Notes: generated by a model not told the origin, from the letters alone. A DNA stretch of 34,510 nt from Chitinophagaceae bacterium (GCA_947447825.1 CANFLL010000043.1:1-34510), one strand, 5' to 3'. Shown: positions 8,145 through 16,857, counted from the first letter of the stretch. Translations and numbers: made by a program.

Positions 8145-9590
8145 TTAATCAATAAAGTCTAATTCATCTCTCAATAAAGGCATACTCATGCAATGAAATC
8201 CTCCCCTAGCTCTGGAAAGTTCAGCTGATGGCATTAAAATTACAGTATCTGTAATTGTTTCAGGATTGATAGTACCCGCTTCTAAACCTTTAACTAAATC
8301 CTTTGCCTTAATAACGTTAAAACCATTTTCGGCAAAGGCTTCTGTGGTTTTATTGTTACGATCATAAGCTAAAACAACTCCTTCTTTCAATGCTAAAAGA
8401 TTGCAACTATCTGTCCATTGCTCCCTTGCACTGTATGGAAATTCGTTGTTACCGCTAAATATTATCTTCACATCTCCCTTGCAGTGAAGGTCTGTTTTGC
8501 TAATATCAATCAACAACTCTTCTAGGCTTTCAAATGGTTTCGGAGATTCTGGATTCTGCCTATTAAACTGTAATATTTTTATTTTTTCTTCTTTCTTTAC
8601 TTCCAATATCCGCTCAATTGCATCTTCGTCTTCGTGTTTCACTGCCTTAGTGGAGAAGTTACCCAACATTACCCATACATCTCTTTTCACTTGTGTAAAA
8701 ACAGTATCGATGTGCATATAATCCCTTTTTTTAGGAATCCTAATAATGGTCACTTTGTCAACAATACCTCTTTCGAACATGGTATTTGTAATTTTTGCCG
8801 CCGCTTCCGAACTTGTTCTTTCGCTTACCCCTACTAACAAATGATTACGACTAACCACCATGATGTCGCCACCTTCCAAGGTCACTTTTTTTTCATCTTC
8901 TTCCTTAGGCAATAGAAAGTGATACTGACTATCCGATAATTCGATGATATTATTTTGATAGTCTGCAAAAAGATTATGGTTGAAGAAAATATATTTTGCT
9001 AACAAGGCTTCTCTTGTCCTTGCTTTTTTGGCTGGCTTATTAAGCAGCACGTAATTATTGATAGTAATGCCAATATCTCTGGTAAAAATAAAATTTGGAA
9101 TTGGGGCGAATAACAATTGCTTTTCTTTAGATGTACCAGAAACAAATGTTTTGGCGAGTTCTATGGCTGAATAAGACAAAAGATCTTTGTGAGTAGCATA
9201 AGTGCAACCTTCAATAGCACAAACAGCCGACACCAACTCTGTTTTGATATTACTATCTTCTAGAACTTCTGCCAACAGCCACTGAAGCTCTATTACCTTG
9301 TCACTCTTATAAAATTCAGCATGATCTGGTTTATAGAAATTTCTATTGCGCTCATCTGAATCTATATCTTTAAGTTTTCCCTTTATTTTCTCAGGATCAA
9401 GGAAGTACAATAATATTTTGGTGTAATGATCATACTCGTGCTTACGAATGGTTTTTAAATGAACTATGTCCTCAAACAGCCAATCCTGTGCTTTGGATGG
9501 CACAACTTTTCCCAATCCACTATCAGGACTATGCACTAACAATCTTCTCAACCTTCCTACTTCCGATGTGACAGACACTTTTGCACTCAT
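8145..9590 (-). CDS. Arginine deiminase family protein
   Basis: 481 aa, the extended length seen in Bacteroidota members. It hydrolyses arginine to citrulline and ammonia. Visible active-site landmarks are FTRDIG (substrate Asp), EGGD near residue 238, the MHIDTVFTQ histidine near 293, and the catalytic Cys467 in GGFHCMSMPL close to the C-terminus. All guanidine-modifying superfamily residues needed for hydrolysis are present. No carbamoyltransferase, carbamate kinase or arginine/ornithine antiporter is adjacent, so this is not an arc operon; the role may be nitrogen release or acid tolerance rather than ATP generation. The start MSAKVSVTSEVGRLRRLLVH places the family's N-terminal GRLR motif correctly. 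Confidence 0.9.
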   Translation of the reverse strand: MSAKVSVTSEVGRLRRLLVHSPDSGLGKVVPSKAQDWLFEDIVHLKTIRKHEYDHYTKILLYFLDPEKIKGKLKDIDSDERNRNFYKPDHAEFYKSDKVIELQWLLAEVLEDSNIKTELVSAVCAIEGCTYATHKDLLSYSAIELAKTFVSGTSKEKQLLFAPIPNFIFTRDIGITINNYVLLNKPAKKARTREALLAKYIFFNHNLFADYQNNIIELSDSQYHFLLPKEEDEKKVTLEGGDIMVVSRNHLLVGVSERTSSEAAAKITNTMFERGIVDKVTIIRIPKKRDYMHIDTVFTQVKRDVWVMLGNFSTKAVKHEDEDAIERILEVKKEEKIKILQFNRQNPESPKPFESLEELLIDISKTDLHCKGDVKIIFSGNNEFPYSAREQWTDSCNLLALKEGVVLAYDRNNKTTEAFAENGFNVIKAKDLVKGLEAGTINPETITDTVILMPSAELSRARGGFHCMSMPLLRDELDFID

Positions 9591-9684
9591 AATTTAAATA
9601 TAACTATCGTTGTTCCAAGAACTTAAAATCTATGATTCAACCTAGGTTTATGTTAACCAACTTACTATTTAGCTGGAAAGATTA

Positions 9685-10347
9685 TTAGTATGTTACAGAA
9701 CTTTTATGTTCTAAAACTTTGAACCTTACAAACATCTCCTCACTATACCAATTTTCCTTTTTTGTTTTTCGAATCACTTCTGCATGTTCGTGCATTCTGT
9801 AAGCAAAGTTTTTCATTTTCTCCTTGCTTTCCCAAACACTAAAAGTTGCTTGTTTAATGAAGGGCACTTCGCCAATTCCTAATGAACTTATTAAACCATC
9901 TGCACCTTTCATTTGATTAGCTACCCCTTCCACATTATTCCAAAACGACTTAAACTTTTCGAACCGAATCGTAGCCCTTGTTAGTACAGCAATTCGCCCT
10001 TCATAATCAGATTGTTTGGGCAACTCACCAAAAACTTCTTTACCATCCCAAATTCCGTGGCCTTCAATGGGCTGTAAAGTAAAGGTAGAAACTTGAGGTT
10101 TAAAAACTTTAAACCAACTATTAATAAAACAAGGAACAATCGGAATATTGTTATTGCTCACCAAAAGAATCGCCCATTGATGCCAATCTGGATGTCGATC
10201 AAACGTTCCATTCTTACCACATCCCAATAACTTATAAAAAGAAATTTTATGATTAAAGAATAAAGCACCATGGAATATTGCCATTGATAGCACACCTAAC
10301 AAACCTCCAAATTTGGGATAACGAACAATGATTAATGAAGCAAACAT
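9685..10347 (-). CDS. crtA: CrtA-like (spheroidene monooxygenase family) protein
   Basis: 220 aa. The C-terminal half matches the CrtA pattern: GRIAVLTRATIRFEKFKSFW, then LGIGEVPFIKQATFSVWES, and ENWYSEEMFVRFKVLE at the end. The N-terminal segment ISFYKLLGCGKNGTFDRHPD matches the CrtA region that precedes the ferredoxin-like alpha/beta fold. Characterised CrtA enzymes add keto groups at C-2 of acyclic carotenoids in phototrophs. No other carotenoid gene is in the window and this is not a phototroph context, so the substrate may be another carotenoid or polyene. It may alternatively be one of the related dimeric alpha/beta-barrel monooxygenases. It is separated from the upstream citrate synthase by a terminator, so it is likely monocistronic. 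Confidence 0.8.
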   Translation of the reverse strand: MFASLIIVRYPKFGGLLGVLSMAIFHGALFFNHKISFYKLLGCGKNGTFDRHPDWHQWAILLVSNNNIPIVPCFINSWFKVFKPQVSTFTLQPIEGHGIWDGKEVFGELPKQSDYEGRIAVLTRATIRFEKFKSFWNNVEGVANQMKGADGLISSLGIGEVPFIKQATFSVWESKEKMKNFAYRMHEHAEVIRKTKKENWYSEEMFVRFKVLEHKSSVTY

Positions 10348-10460
10348 TGGGTGAAAATAAGAGAGTTGAAAATAATAAGTTAAACGTAATACATCAAATA
10401 GACAAGATATTTAAGCGAAAATTACTCAATATATTTTCACCTCTATTCTTGGCAAACAAA

Positions 10461-10494
10461 AAGGCTTACGTTTTACAACAAAAACGTAAGCCTT
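10461..10494 (-). terminator. Terminator of the citrate synthase gene
   Basis: A perfect 14-bp stem (10461-10474 with 10481-10494; AAGGCTTACGTTTT) closes on a 6-nt loop, with T5 immediately after on the minus strand. It is 26 nt past the citrate synthase stop. Confidence 0.9.
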
Positions 10495-10519
10495 ATACAA
10501 TTATAATATTAAAAAGTTA

Positions 10520-11842
10520 TTAATCCCAAATTTCGCTTTTGCCTTCCAACCATAGCTTTACAGATTCTGTGGTTACGCTTTTTGGTCTTTCTAATGGGAA
10601 ACTCAATGCTCTGTCCCAACATAAACTTGCCAAAACACCCAGAGAACGGCTGACGGCAAACAATACAGTATAGAACTCATATTCTGCCATGCCATAGTGA
10701 ACTAACAAAGCTCCACTATGCGCATCCACATTTGGCCACGGATTTTTAATCTTTCCAAGAGATTGTAAAATTGGTGGTACTATTTCATAAATATTCCAAA
10801 CCGTACGACACAATTTATCTTCTGGCATATACTTTTTACCAAATTCCATTTGAGCGGTAAACCTAGGATCTGTTTTGCGCAATACAGCGTGTCCATAACC
10901 AGGAACAACCTTACCTCCATTCAACGTATCTTGAACATACTTAGCAATTTGTTCTCTTGCAGGAAGGTCTGTTTCAAGATTTGCTTGCATTTCAAATATC
11001 CATTTTATTACTTCTTGATTTGCAAGACCATGCAGAGGACCAGCCAAGCCATTCATACCTGCCGCATAACTTAAATAAGGATCGCTAAGAGCACTACCCA
11101 CAAGGTGAGTGGTGTGTGCAGATACATTTCCTCCTTCATGATCAGCATGAATAGTCATATATAAACGCATCAATTCGGTAAATCCTTCATTATCGTAACC
11201 CAACATGTGTGCAAGGTTACCAGACCAGTCTAGCAACCCTTTTGGATTGATATGTTCATTATTTTTATATTTTCTTCTATATATGTATGCTGCAACACGA
11301 GGTAAACGAGCAATAAGATCCATTGTATCATCGAAAGTAATGCTCCAATAATCTTTTTTATTCATCCCTTTAGCATAAGCCTTAGAAAATTCACCTTCAG
11401 TTTGCAAAGCCATTACACCAATAACAAACATGGTCATTGGGTGAGTAGTCATTGGCAAAGCATCTATTGCAGCAAACACATGGTTTGGCACGTGGCTACG
11501 GCGTTGCAAAGAGTCTGTTACTAATTCAACATCTTCTTTAGTTGGCAACTCTCCAATAAGCATCAAATAGAATAGACCTTCAGGAAGAGGTTGACCTCCT
11601 TCTACTGCCTTAGGCAATTTTTCTTGCAATTCAGGTATAGTGTAACCTCTAAACCTGATACCCTCTTGCGCATCTAATAAACTTGTTTCGGTAACTAATC
11701 CAGTGATACCTCTCATTCCTTGATAGGCTTGACCTAGAGTAACTTCACCAATCTTCTTTGAACCATGTTCTTTCAACAGTTCTTTGATTTCAATGTTTGC
11801 AGAATCTGCTTTTGCTTTAAACCTTTCCTTTAGTAAATCCAT
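10520..11842 (-). CDS. gltA: Citrate synthase, mitochondrial (eukaryotic) type
   Basis: 440 aa. It condenses oxaloacetate and acetyl-CoA to citrate, the entry step of the TCA cycle. The catalytic triad is visible: His near 270 in GPLHGLANQEV, His near 317 in VPGYGHAVLRKTDPR, and Asp near 372 in NVDAHSGALL. The AEYEFYTVLFAVSRSLG and PLERPKS segments identify the mitochondrial-type (type I dimeric) enzyme, which is usual in many Bacteroidota, rather than the NADH-regulated hexameric type. The start is preceded by AAGGAACAA on the minus strand. A box TACCTTTA (minus, about 11986-11993), one base off the promoter consensus, may drive it through a leader of about 140 nt. Confidence 0.95.
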   Translation of the reverse strand: MDLLKERFKAKADSANIEIKELLKEHGSKKIGEVTLGQAYQGMRGITGLVTETSLLDAQEGIRFRGYTIPELQEKLPKAVEGGQPLPEGLFYLMLIGELPTKEDVELVTDSLQRRSHVPNHVFAAIDALPMTTHPMTMFVIGVMALQTEGEFSKAYAKGMNKKDYWSITFDDTMDLIARLPRVAAYIYRRKYKNNEHINPKGLLDWSGNLAHMLGYDNEGFTELMRLYMTIHADHEGGNVSAHTTHLVGSALSDPYLSYAAGMNGLAGPLHGLANQEVIKWIFEMQANLETDLPAREQIAKYVQDTLNGGKVVPGYGHAVLRKTDPRFTAQMEFGKKYMPEDKLCRTVWNIYEIVPPILQSLGKIKNPWPNVDAHSGALLVHYGMAEYEFYTVLFAVSRSLGVLASLCWDRALSFPLERPKSVTTESVKLWLEGKSEIWD

Positions 11843-12340
11843 TTTTTATTATGTTATTATAATTGTTCCTTAAGAAAAAATGTTGAAAGTTTCTTTCTAA
11901 GAATAAGTGCTGTAGAAAATGAAACTAAACAAGGTCTGTTTTTTTACTCTATGGAAAGTAAAGAAACAATTTTTATTTTAATGCGATAAAGGTAAAAGAA
12001 CTTTCAATTGAACAACTAAAACTGACAAATAAAGATGAAATTTATTTAAAGAAATCTAACATTCAAACGTTATCGTATCTTTTTTTATAGATATTATGTA
12101 AGAATCAAATTCTATTTCAACATTTATGTCTATAAAATGCACAATTGATTGCTGTTAATATCAAAAAGAAAGAAATCATGAATATCTGTAATACACCAGA
12201 TAATTCCATAAGATAATTTACTTGAAACACCTTATTGGAAGTTGTAAACGATAAATAATAAGTAATTGTTAAGTTGTAATTAGCGGCAATCAAGTCATTA
12301 AAAAAGTAATTCATTTAGCAAACAACCAAGAGTTTGGGGC
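11843..12340. other. Leader region upstream of citrate synthase
   Basis: AT-rich. A minus-strand 65-codon frame (12117-12314) ends in a hydrophobic stretch (LQIFMISFFLILTAINCAF) and could encode a tiny membrane protein, but its composition is that of background AT-rich DNA and I do not call it. Nothing else recognised. Confidence 0.4.
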
Positions 12341-12400
12341 AAAAAGAAGGGTCGCATAGACATGCAACCCCGTTTTTAAAATCCAATATCCTATGAAAAC
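12341..12400 (-). ncRNA. Candidate small RNA or attenuated leader
   Basis: On the minus strand a canonical promoter (see 12406-12436) is followed within about 30 nt by a terminator-like hairpin. GGGTTGCAT pairs with ATGCGACCC (12370-12362 with 12357-12349), with one mismatch, a 4-nt loop and TTCTTTTT after it. The predicted transcript is about 60 nt with no clear ORF. It could be an independent sRNA, or an attenuator for the tiny ORF at 12314 or for citrate synthase further on. The hairpin also has a T5 run on the plus strand, so it may simply end the esterase-like gene 113 nt upstream. Confidence 0.4.
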
Positions 12401-12405
12401 CGAGA

Positions 12406-12436
12406 CAAATATAGATAAAGATTTCGAAACAACAAA
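12406..12436 (-). promoter_or_regulatory. Canonical Bacteroidota promoter
   Basis: The minus strand carries TTTG (12436-12433), a 19-nt spacer, then TATATTTG (12413-12406), fitting the -33/-7 pattern of Bacteroidota sigma-ABfr promoters. The predicted start is near 12400. Confidence 0.55.
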
Positions 12437-12482
12437 CCATTTTGCCTTTTTTTTCTAAATTAATTTTTGCACCCTTGTTTTC

Positions 12483-13640
12483 CTATTCTTTTGTCATTAG
12501 CCAAATATAAAATTGAGGGAATGCTTGCTGCCAAAATTTCTCTTTGTGTTCGCCTATTGGGTTTAAATGCCTAACCACTTCATACCTTCTTTTCTTTGAG
12601 CATATATCATACATTTTTTCAACATCGCTCACCATTACATTACTTTCTTTTCCGCCTGCATAAAAATAAAACCTAGGCAACTCTGCGGTAATTGCATTTT
12701 CAGCTTCTGAAAAAATGGATGGCGTTACAGAGAATGTGGGCGAAAAAATGCCCGCTGCTTCAAAAACATCAGGATATTTCAAAATTGCATAGTCACTTAT
12801 CACTGCTCCCATATCACTCCCAGCAATAAATGTATATTCTCTTCCCTTTAGTGTTCTGTATTTGGTATCGATGTATGGCTTTAGATTCTTTACCAAAAAC
12901 TCAACATATTCTTTCCCCTCTCCTGTTTGGTCTGGAGTAGAAAATCCTCCTTTACTAGAAAAGCTATATGGACAATATTCGTTTGCCCTCTTATCATTTC
13001 CATTATCAATACCAATTACGATGCATTCTTGATTTATTCTTTTTTGCAAACTATCCAAACATTCATCAACACCCCATTCATTTGCAGCTGCTGTTTGGTC
13101 ATTAAACAAATTTTGCCCATCCTGCATATACAGAACGGGATATTTTTTTGCACTTGTGGTATATCCTTTAGGAAGATAAATCCAAATACGTCTTTTTCTG
13201 TTTAATTGAGGAATAGCAAAATCTGTTTCAATTATTTTCACTTGAGGACTTGCACTGTAACGCTTGGGTCTTTCAGGATAATTATCTTTCCAACCTGCAA
13301 TATTAATTTCCATTGAAACATCAGCAGATACCTCTAAAACCCTATCACTAATATCCCTTCCATCAGCCATGCATTCTACTTTATCTAGGCTTCCTCGTGT
13401 AAACTTGAAGGCATAATTTCCCACTGCCACCTCTTTTAAAACAATACTCTTTCGTCCACCTGCAAACGGTTTTAGTTTATAATTGGGATCTTGAGGATTC
13501 CAGTTATTAAATGTGCCACTAACATAAATGTCATCGTCTGGTTTTGTGGCTACACTTGCAACCACCAATCTCACAGAAAATTGAGCCATCAAGGGCTTCA
13601 TGCAACCAATAAACAAACTAAACAATACAATCTTTTTCAT
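12483..13640 (-). CDS. Exported esterase-D-like protein with N-terminal glycogen-binding-type domain; nucleophile Ser replaced by Asp
   Basis: About 385 aa. It starts at MKKIVLFSLF, which begins a signal peptide ending near LMAQ; the ATG 12 codons upstream would spoil it. Residues about 22-110 form an E-set/CBM48-like domain (DIYVSGTFNNWNPQDPNYKL, GNYAFKFTRG). The rest is a putative-esterase (PF00756-type) alpha/beta hydrolase: RRIWIYLPKGY, YPVLYMQDGQNLFND, then FIAGSDMGAVISDYAILKYP, YFYAGGKES and PIGEHKEKFWQQAFPQF. In related proteins the nucleophile elbow reads GSSMGG; here it is GSDMGA, so the expected nucleophile is Asp while the His (GEHKE) is kept. Either it is a non-catalytic carbohydrate-binding relative or the chemistry differs. 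Confidence 0.82.
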   Translation of the reverse strand: MKKIVLFSLFIGCMKPLMAQFSVRLVVASVATKPDDDIYVSGTFNNWNPQDPNYKLKPFAGGRKSIVLKEVAVGNYAFKFTRGSLDKVECMADGRDISDRVLEVSADVSMEINIAGWKDNYPERPKRYSASPQVKIIETDFAIPQLNRKRRIWIYLPKGYTTSAKKYPVLYMQDGQNLFNDQTAAANEWGVDECLDSLQKRINQECIVIGIDNGNDKRANEYCPYSFSSKGGFSTPDQTGEGKEYVEFLVKNLKPYIDTKYRTLKGREYTFIAGSDMGAVISDYAILKYPDVFEAAGIFSPTFSVTPSIFSEAENAITAELPRFYFYAGGKESNVMVSDVEKMYDICSKKRRYEVVRHLNPIGEHKEKFWQQAFPQFYIWLMTKE

Positions 13641-13660
13641 ATTTATCATATAACAGAGAA

Positions 13661-13692
13661 AATAAAAAACCACCATCCTTATGGAATGGTGG
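13661..13692 (-). terminator. Terminator of lolA
   Basis: CCACCAT (13670-13676) pairs with ATGGTGG (13686-13692), extended by CC/GG with a bulged A. A run of TTTTTTATTTT follows on the minus strand. It lies between lolA and the esterase-like gene, 33 nt after the lolA stop. Confidence 0.8.
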
Positions 13693-13724
13693 CTATAAGT
13701 TTTGATGCAAAAATATTTATCATA

Positions 13725-14357
13725 CTAATCTAAAACCTCAATATCTTTTGGATATTTATTTTTATTGAATTGAAACAAATCATCACTCAAAGTAGCGTTC
13801 GTGTTTGTGTTACTAATGGTTAATTCAATAATATTATTGCTTTTATCTAACACTTTTGCTTTTGTAATAAAGCACTTTTCTTTGTCTATAAAGATATTTA
13901 TCTTCTGTACATTTTTCCTTTTATCATTCGGAACTAGTTCTATCTGATTAAAATTACCGGAAGAAGAAATTAGTTTATAGGTGTAATCCTTATCATAAAA
14001 ATTTGAAAGTAATATCTGAGGACTTAATGTTGATCCAGCATCATCAACTCCCGAAACAGTGACGGTTTTATTGCCATCGTAGTTATATATTTTGCTACCA
14101 TCACAAATAATTTCAACCTTGCTTTGTTTCATCAAATATTTATGTCCTTTAAGTGAAACTGACCCCAATCTAACGCCATTATTTGATCCTTTACTAGTAA
14201 TAGATTTAAGTGAGAAGTTTGCAGTGATGGCCTTGAATGTTTTAATCTTAGCACTAACTCCATCTAAAATCTTCTTAGCTGCTGGATCATTTTGGGCTTT
14301 TGAAGAGGTTGTAAAAAGAGAAGCTGCAACAATAACTGATAGACAAAATTTGTTCAT
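13725..14357 (-). CDS. lolA: LolA-like outer-membrane lipoprotein carrier
   Basis: About 210 aa. Signal peptide (NKFCLSVIVAASLFTTSSKA), then a LolA-type domain: ILDGVSAKIKTFKAITANFS, SLKGHKYLMKQSKVEIICDG, KIYNYDGNKTVTVSG, then NKRKN..KINIFIDKEKCFI, LDKSNNIIELTISN. LolA ferries lipoproteins through the periplasm to the outer membrane, and the 200-residue length fits. The long open frame begins 18 codons upstream, but the signal peptide begins at MNKF and a promoter box lies inside the extension at 14376-14383, so the start at 14357 is firm. Confidence 0.85.
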   Translation of the reverse strand: MNKFCLSVIVAASLFTTSSKAQNDPAAKKILDGVSAKIKTFKAITANFSLKSITSKGSNNGVRLGSVSLKGHKYLMKQSKVEIICDGSKIYNYDGNKTVTVSGVDDAGSTLSPQILLSNFYDKDYTYKLISSSGNFNQIELVPNDKRKNVQKINIFIDKEKCFITKAKVLDKSNNIIELTISNTNTNATLSDDLFQFNKNKYPKDIEVLD

Positions 14358-14375
14358 GAGGTAAATTTGAGTTCG

Positions 14376-14383
14376 CAAATATA
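14376..14383 (-). promoter_or_regulatory. TAnnTTTG box of lolA
   Basis: TATATTTG on the minus strand, 18 nt before the lolA ATG. It decides against the longer start at 14411, which would lie upstream of the promoter. Confidence 0.55.
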
Positions 14384-14411
14384 GGTTAGCAACAATAAGA
14401 ATACTTTTCAA

Positions 14412-14714
14412 ACCTATTGTTTAACGAACTATTGATACTCTGGTACTAATGGAATGCTGTTTAATTAATAGTCGATACATTACAATTTAATAAATAAAAT
14501 CAAAAAAACTAAGCAAGCAAATCATTCGCACATAAAGTAACAAAAATGAACTAGCGTAATTAGCTTTCTAAAATTTCAATCTACCTTTAACTGTTATCGA
14601 AACGATTAAAGAGAAAAATTGTATTTGACTTAAATAATGATTCATTCAAATAGAGAAATTAAAAATCTTTCAGAAACACCAACTTTTGCCTCTGAACACT
14701 TAAAAGTGCTGTAT
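14412..14714. other. Intergenic between lolA and array C
   Basis: AT-rich (about 14470-14640 especially). No gene, RNA or hairpin that I can support. The plus-strand frame opening at 14637 runs into the array and is treated as repeat sequence. Confidence 0.45.
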
Positions 14715-14924
14715 TTAGGTCTTCGGACGGAGGATTTAGGTCTTCGGACGAACGATTTAAGTCTTCAGACGAACGTTTCAGGTCGTCGGACAAACGATTC
14801 AGGTCTTCAGACGGTAGATTTATGTATTCGGACGGAGGATTTAGGGCTTCAGACGGTAGATCTTGGTCTTCGGACGAACGATTTAAGTCTTCAGACGGAA
14901 GATTTAGGTCTTTGGACATTCATT
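14715..14924. repeat. 21-bp phased array C (10 units)
   Basis: Ten 21-nt units start at 14715 and follow every 21 nt to 14904, with core GGTCTTCGGACG. The TTCGGAC and TTCAGAC variants alternate strictly from unit 2 to unit 9, giving a 42-bp higher-order period. The core GTC-TTCG-GAC has dyad symmetry and, as RNA, would form a 3-bp stem closed by a cUUCGg tetraloop once per unit. Frames stay open on both strands (plus 14637-14996, LGLRTED heptads; minus 14659-14919, SEDLNRS heptads), which follows from the period. Substitutions between units are mostly at first and second codon positions, so protein-level constraint is not evident. Confidence 0.9.
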
Positions 14925-15006
14925 TTATATGTTTTATCGATTAAGAGAAATTATTTGGTAGAATCTTGGAAGAATAAGCCAATCTCTATTGTATGAAAAC
15001 AATAAC

Positions 15007-15035
15007 AAAAAAAGAGGCTTCCCTAAGGAAGCCTC
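15007..15035 (-). terminator. Terminator of the HtrA gene
   Basis: GAGGCTTCC (15014-15022) pairs perfectly with GGAAGCCTC (15027-15035) around a CTAA loop, with T7 following on the minus strand, 25 nt past the stop. Confidence 0.9.
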
Positions 15036-15060
15036 ACATAATTTAATGAAGTAAAACCCT

Positions 15061-16563
15061 TTATTCAGAAGGTAATGTAAGCGGATAAGCATACGTTCCT
15101 TGGAAACCAGGATAAATACCCATCAGCCTAACTGAACCACCTTTTGCATTTTTTAATGCTTCTTTTAGTGCATCAACAGATTTAATTTCTTCGTCGTTTA
15201 TACTTGTAATTACAAAGCCTTCTTGCATTTTAGTAGCTTTAAGCAATCCTCCTTCCTTAATTTTCTTAACGACTACACCGCCAGAAATGTCATTAGCGGC
15301 TGCTACTTTTTTATCTACTGCTTCAAATTCAGCTCCTAGATTGTCTAAGATGCCTTCTTTTTTAACCACGTCTGTGTTACCCACTTTATTTTTTAGGGTA
15401 ATGTTTGCAACATTCTCTTTACCATCTCGTTTATAATTAATAGTAATCTTATCACCTGGTTTATATCTTGCAACTTGCTCAACCATCTCAGGACCAGAAG
15501 ATACTTTAACGCCATTTATTTTAGTTACAACGTCACCTTTTTTAATGCCAGCAGCATTAGCAGCACCACCCGCAGGAGCATCCAAAACAAAAACGCCATC
15601 AACATCTTTTATACCTTGTTTGGCTTTTTCCTCATCCGAAAGCCCCTCTTGTGCATACGAAATACCTACAAATGCACGTTGAACCGTACCAAATTTAACA
15701 ATGTCGTTCACCACCTTCTTCACAATATTAACGGGAATTGCATAAGAATAACCAGCATAAGAACCAGTAGGCGAAGCAATTGCAGAATTAATTCCAATCA
15801 ACTCCCCAGTTGTATTGATTAATGCACCACCACTATTACCAGGATTCACAGCAGCATCTGTTTGTATGAAAGATTCAACGGGTGTTTTACTTTGTTTTTC
15901 ATTGATATTTATGCTTCTAGATTTTGCACTAACAATACCCGCCGTAACAGTAACATCTAAATTTAATGGATAGCCAATTGCCAAAACCCACTGTCCTAGT
16001 TTTGCCTCATCGCTATTGCCTAATACTAAAAAAGGAAGTCCTTTTTCTTCAATTTTCAACACCGCCAAATCGCTACTAGGATCAGTTCCTAACAATGTAG
16101 CCTTGTAAGATTTCTTGTTTGTAAGGGTAATATTAATTTCATCGGCTCCATCAACCACATGGTTATTGGTTACAATTAAGCCATCTTCGCTAATGATAAC
16201 ACCACTACCACTTGCCCTTTGTTCTGGAATTGTTTGCACTCTTGGGCCATTAAAAAACTGCTCAAACATATCTCCTCCAAACATATCCCCAAACGGATTT
16301 TTCTGTGTGGTGGTAACTTGTCTAGCTTTTGTTTTGGTTTTAATGTGCACCACAGCTGGCGTTGCAGAAGTGGCCGCAGCAGTAAAATCTACGTTGTTAC
16401 TAGGGGCATTGTTGCCAAAGAAACCTGCATAATTGGCGGGTATTCTACCATTATCTTGTATTCCTGCATATTGACTTTGCATTAGTTTGGTGTAACCAAA
16501 AACACTTACTAATGCGGTAGTGGCACTTACGCCAACAATTGTTAAAATGTTTTTTAGATTCAT
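15061..16563 (-). CDS. HtrA/DegP-family periplasmic serine protease (Do-like)
   Basis: 500 aa. An N-terminal membrane anchor or uncleaved signal (ILTIVGVSATTALVSVFGY) is followed by a trypsin-like domain with His near 135 (TNNHVVDGA), Asp near 164 (SSDLAVLKI) and Ser near 243 (NPGNSGGAL), so the triad is complete. An LA-loop-like stretch rich in Phe and Gly (NPFGDMFGGDMFEQFFNG) lies before residue 110. Two PDZ domains follow (about 290-385, GVFVLDAPAGGAANAAGIKK; about 415-490, GGVVVKKIKEGGLLKATKMQ). It degrades or refolds misfolded envelope proteins. Length and domain order match DegP/DegQ. The gene is monocistronic with a strong terminator. Confidence 0.93.
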   Translation of the reverse strand: MNLKNILTIVGVSATTALVSVFGYTKLMQSQYAGIQDNGRIPANYAGFFGNNAPSNNVDFTAAATSATPAVVHIKTKTKARQVTTTQKNPFGDMFGGDMFEQFFNGPRVQTIPEQRASGSGVIISEDGLIVTNNHVVDGADEINITLTNKKSYKATLLGTDPSSDLAVLKIEEKGLPFLVLGNSDEAKLGQWVLAIGYPLNLDVTVTAGIVSAKSRSININEKQSKTPVESFIQTDAAVNPGNSGGALINTTGELIGINSAIASPTGSYAGYSYAIPVNIVKKVVNDIVKFGTVQRAFVGISYAQEGLSDEEKAKQGIKDVDGVFVLDAPAGGAANAAGIKKGDVVTKINGVKVSSGPEMVEQVARYKPGDKITINYKRDGKENVANITLKNKVGNTDVVKKEGILDNLGAEFEAVDKKVAAANDISGGVVVKKIKEGGLLKATKMQEGFVITSINDEEIKSVDALKEALKNAKGGSVRLMGIYPGFQGTYAYPLTLPSE

Positions 16564-16804
16564 AAATAAACTCGTTTAATTTTTCAATTCAAATAATATG
16601 CCTTTCAAAATACAAATAAATAAAGCTGTTTTTTAGACAGCAAACATTTATTTTCAATTAACAAATGTTTTACTCAAACTAACATTTTGACAGTTGATAA
16701 TTTACAGAACTGCAATTTTTTCAATCATCAACAGTTTCAAACAATTATGCTTTCAACTAAATGTTTAAAATTCAATGATGCTAATTATGGGATAAATGTA
16801 ATGT

Positions 16805-16812
16805 TACCTTTG
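16805..16812 (+). promoter_or_regulatory. TAnnTTTG box upstream of the tRNA methyltransferase gene
   Basis: TACCTTTG, about 45 nt before the preferred start at 16858. This would give a short leader of about 40 nt. Confidence 0.5.
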
Positions 16813-16857
16813 GCAACAATTAGTTAAAAGACAAAATTGTACAAAACATTTACACAA

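Noticed and set aside
12117-12314. 65-codon minus-strand ORF as a gene
   Set aside because: AT-driven composition, no conserved motif and no ribosome-binding sequence; only the C-terminal hydrophobic run is suggestive.
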